From assembly GCA_014281115.1 (NCBI GenBank), contig JACONQ010000015.1, positions 310,001-374,000 on the forward strand: DNA of 64,000 nt. The letters run 5' to 3'. This document shows, one piece after another, positions 61,944 through 64,000 of the stretch (positions are counted from its first letter, which is position 1; every line of letters begins with the position of its first letter). The position numbers and the translations under genes are program-made. A model generated the notes under the pieces. That model was not told the DNA's origin, searched no databases, and was given only the letters and a program-made list of their open reading frames with translations. Source of the stretch: Laburnicola sp. R22_1 (lineage: Eukaryota; Ascomycota; Dothideomycetes; Pleosporales; Didymosphaeriaceae).

Positions 61944-63235
61944 GGAGATAGATGTGAGCGGGCGGACGGGCCGGGCTTTGTCTTCCTTTTTTTGGCAATC
62001 GTTTTTGTTCTGTTCTATTCTATTCTCATATGCATTGCTGGGCGCTGGAGGGGCCGAGATCCTTCTGCATAGTTACCGTTAAGTCACTTCGTAGGGGACC
62101 AATGCAACGTTTTGGGTTGTTTGATCGGTGCTGTGCCGAGGTCTGCGTGCGTGCGGTCCGATTGGGAAGCGAAGGGTTGTTCAAAACTACAAAGGGATAT
62201 TTCAAATGCACGACTATGCAAACAACGCGCTTGCTGGGTAGATAGCCGCGGTGGTGGGGACGGGATTTCAAAAGAAACGGGTGCGCGATACATGGCAAGA
62301 CTCAGCATAGGCGCAAACAAAAAGCAACCGCGATGGGGTATCTTTAAGAAGCTGGTCTGTCGTCAGCCTTGCTTGCGAATGCTATGTATACGTTAATAGT
62401 TGTTAATGTTTAGTGTAGTGGGTGGGTGGACGGATACACGATCGGTCTAGGGATGATAGTTATCCCGTGTCTTGGTTCGAGGACTACGGCTTACCGTGCC
62501 TAGACATATGCTTTGCTACCCAGTGTACCCACCATGCTGTACGTACAGTGGTGGTCAGGGTGAGGGCTGAGAGTATCGTCCCGAGGTCATTACGTACACG
62601 GCTGTACTCAGGTGACACAGCGTCCGAGGTCTAGATCTACCCTGGAGTTGCTGTGAGTGTCGGATGCCTAACAATTACAGGAGGAAGTTTCTTCACACCA
62701 GTGTGGAATGTTCTGGCTAGGGCGACACTAGCCTGGGGGGTGGATTGCGGCTTCACGTGTCGTGATCATCTGATGAGGCAGCCACCCCCGGCCTAACTCT
62801 AACCATGGGCTAGCCGGAAGGAGCCACCTGTCACCAGACTGGTGAGCGAGTGGGCGGGTTTGCTGTGCCTGCGAGCGGCTTTGACGTAGATCAGCGGCCA
62901 TGTCGAAATCACTGTGCGAGATCTAGCCCAAGCAGACGTTCATGGGGCGAAAAGGCCATGCCAGGTCCCCGCAAGCGTGGGCTTAGTACATGGTGCCCTG
63001 CTAGCAAATCAGCGTCTCCATTTTGCCAACGTGAACGGCCGGCTACCTAGGTAGGTATGTGGCACCATCACCGACAGCACTCCTCTCCGACAGCACGTCT
63101 CTCCCCTCAATGAGCCTCGACGAAGATTACCTCGCCCACGGCTGGGCGCGATCGGAGCCTTAGAGTTTGCCTTCACCGACAGCGGCCACACCTGCACCGC
63201 CCGCCAACTCTACCCCAGGACACCCATCACGACAA
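61944..63235. other. Intergenic region between Hda1 and the cyclin gene
   Basis: 1.3 kb, no convincing gene. A short frame, ATG at 63111 for 17 codons, ends just before the cyclin frame opens and could be an upstream ORF or a first exon I cannot resolve. Confidence 0.5.
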
Positions 63236-63975
63236 ATGCTAACCTCGACGTCGCCCTCCATCTCCGCACCACCTTCGCCTGCTGCAACATACCACCTGCA
63301 CAGCTGTTCATACCATGCGACGCGACGCACCTCCAACACCTCTTGTGCCTCTCCTCGCCTCCAGGTGAGCAGCGCACCACCGCGCCGCCCGGACGCGCAA
63401 ACCTCGCCAGCTGCTTCGCTCTTGTCGCCAGTGCCCGCATTTGCGCCGTCGCCTTCGGTTAGGAGAAGAAAGTACGTTGACGCGGGCACTCAATACTCAC
63501 CAGAGGGTTACCCGCCGACGCACAGGCCTGTCCCGCCTCAACCCGCACCCACGACCTCGTCCGCACCCGTTCGCCCTCCCTCACACACTCCCGACCATAT
63601 AGAGCGGGGGGAGACCTCTGCTGAATCCACCGTCACGGAGCCGCCAGAGCCTGACCTGCGGATAGACCCGCTACCAGTGGTGCCAGCACACACAGTCCAA
63701 GCTGGCAGGACGACATCAAGACACAAAGAGAAGGAGCCGCAGCATGAACAGCAAACGCCAAAGCAGAATGAAGCGAGCTTTATACCCTCGGCGCAATCCT
63801 CCCCCGCGAAGCGGCCACGTCCACAGAGTGGGACCTTCAAGGTCATGCCGCTGAAGTACGAGACGTGCGACATGAAGGACTTGGGCGTCTTGGTCTCGGA
63901 CATGCTGATGGAGCTGGTGCGGTTGAACGACGACATGCCACTGCGGGATGGGCAACTCACGCGCTTCCATTCAAG
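63236..63975 (+). CDS. Pho80-type cyclin, 5' exon only (runs off the window)
   Basis: The open frame runs from a stop at 63161 to 63979; the first in-frame ATG is 63236. The coding part probably ends at 63975, at a donor GTAACA followed by a branch-like ACTAAC. The N-terminus is disordered, Pro/Ser/Thr-rich, with RRRKYVDAGTQYSPEGYPPT near residue 78. The last 50 residues (FKVMPLKYETCDMKDLGVLV, then LMELVRLNDDMPLRDGQLTRFHS) match the start of the cyclin fold in fungal Pho80/PclA-type cyclins, which bind the Pho85 kinase in phosphate and nutrient signalling. The rest of the cyclin box lies outside the window. The start is uncertain. Confidence 0.78.
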
Positions 63976-64000
63976 GTAACACAATCTAGTACTAACTATG

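Noticed and set aside
63111..63163. ATG followed by 17 codons just before the cyclin frame
   Set aside because: Too short to call; could be an upstream ORF or a first exon, but no donor/acceptor pair joining it to the cyclin frame was convincing.

Overview
The window looks like a contig from a filamentous ascomycete (Pezizomycotina), most likely a Dothideomycete of the Pleosporales type. The evidence is short introns (47-116 bp) with GT..AG ends and CTRAC-like branch sites, typical fungal versions of alpha-tubulin, GAPDH, COX5 and Hda1, and a very sharp split into two compartments. The order assignment is an inference; the fungal assignment is firm.

Compartment 1 (1 to about 36.85 kb) is AT-rich and made almost entirely of dead transposons carrying the signature of repeat-induced point mutation (RIP): TpA is everywhere, CpA and TpG are scarce, and in-frame CAG (Gln) codons have become TAG. 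It is a nested 'Russian doll'. A Ty3/Gypsy element on the + strand (Gypsy-L; its 5' part lies left of the window) is cut by three insertions: a complete Ty1/Copia element (2916-8012, 163-bp LTRs, 5-bp target duplication), a TA-inserting DNA transposon 'A' (8261-18283) and a relative 'B' (18397-22044). A itself holds four more TA-inserting transposons (A1-A4) and B holds one (B1). Gypsy-L ends at about 23829. A second copy of the same element (Gypsy-R) starts at 25122 in the opposite orientation and runs to at least 34.3 kb. An older Gypsy reverse-transcriptase fragment lies between them. The block ends with low-information AT-rich DNA and a 19-bp minisatellite.

Compartment 2 (about 36.85-64 kb) is normal-composition gene DNA. 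In order: two F-box protein genes (+), an internally deleted short-chain dehydrogenase relic (-), a C2H2 zinc-finger gene (+), alpha-tubulin (-), a Pga1-like ER protein (+) divergent from tubulin, a small double F-box-like protein (+), a 5-kb gene-poor stretch with diverged tandem repeats, cytochrome c oxidase subunit 5 (-), GAPDH (+), the class II histone deacetylase Hda1 with an Arb2 domain (+), and the first exon of a Pho80-type cyclin (+) that leaves the window. Most of these are housekeeping genes; nothing suggests a metabolic cluster.

The most unusual signal concerns the DNA transposons. Five different TA-inserting transposons with unrelated terminal sequences all carry a direct repeat with the same 17-bp period inside each terminal inverted repeat. 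Also notable are a 52-bp inversion between two oppositely oriented transposon copies, a 3.9-kb unassigned module downstream of pol in both Gypsy copies, and an in-frame loss of the Rossmann half of a dehydrogenase.
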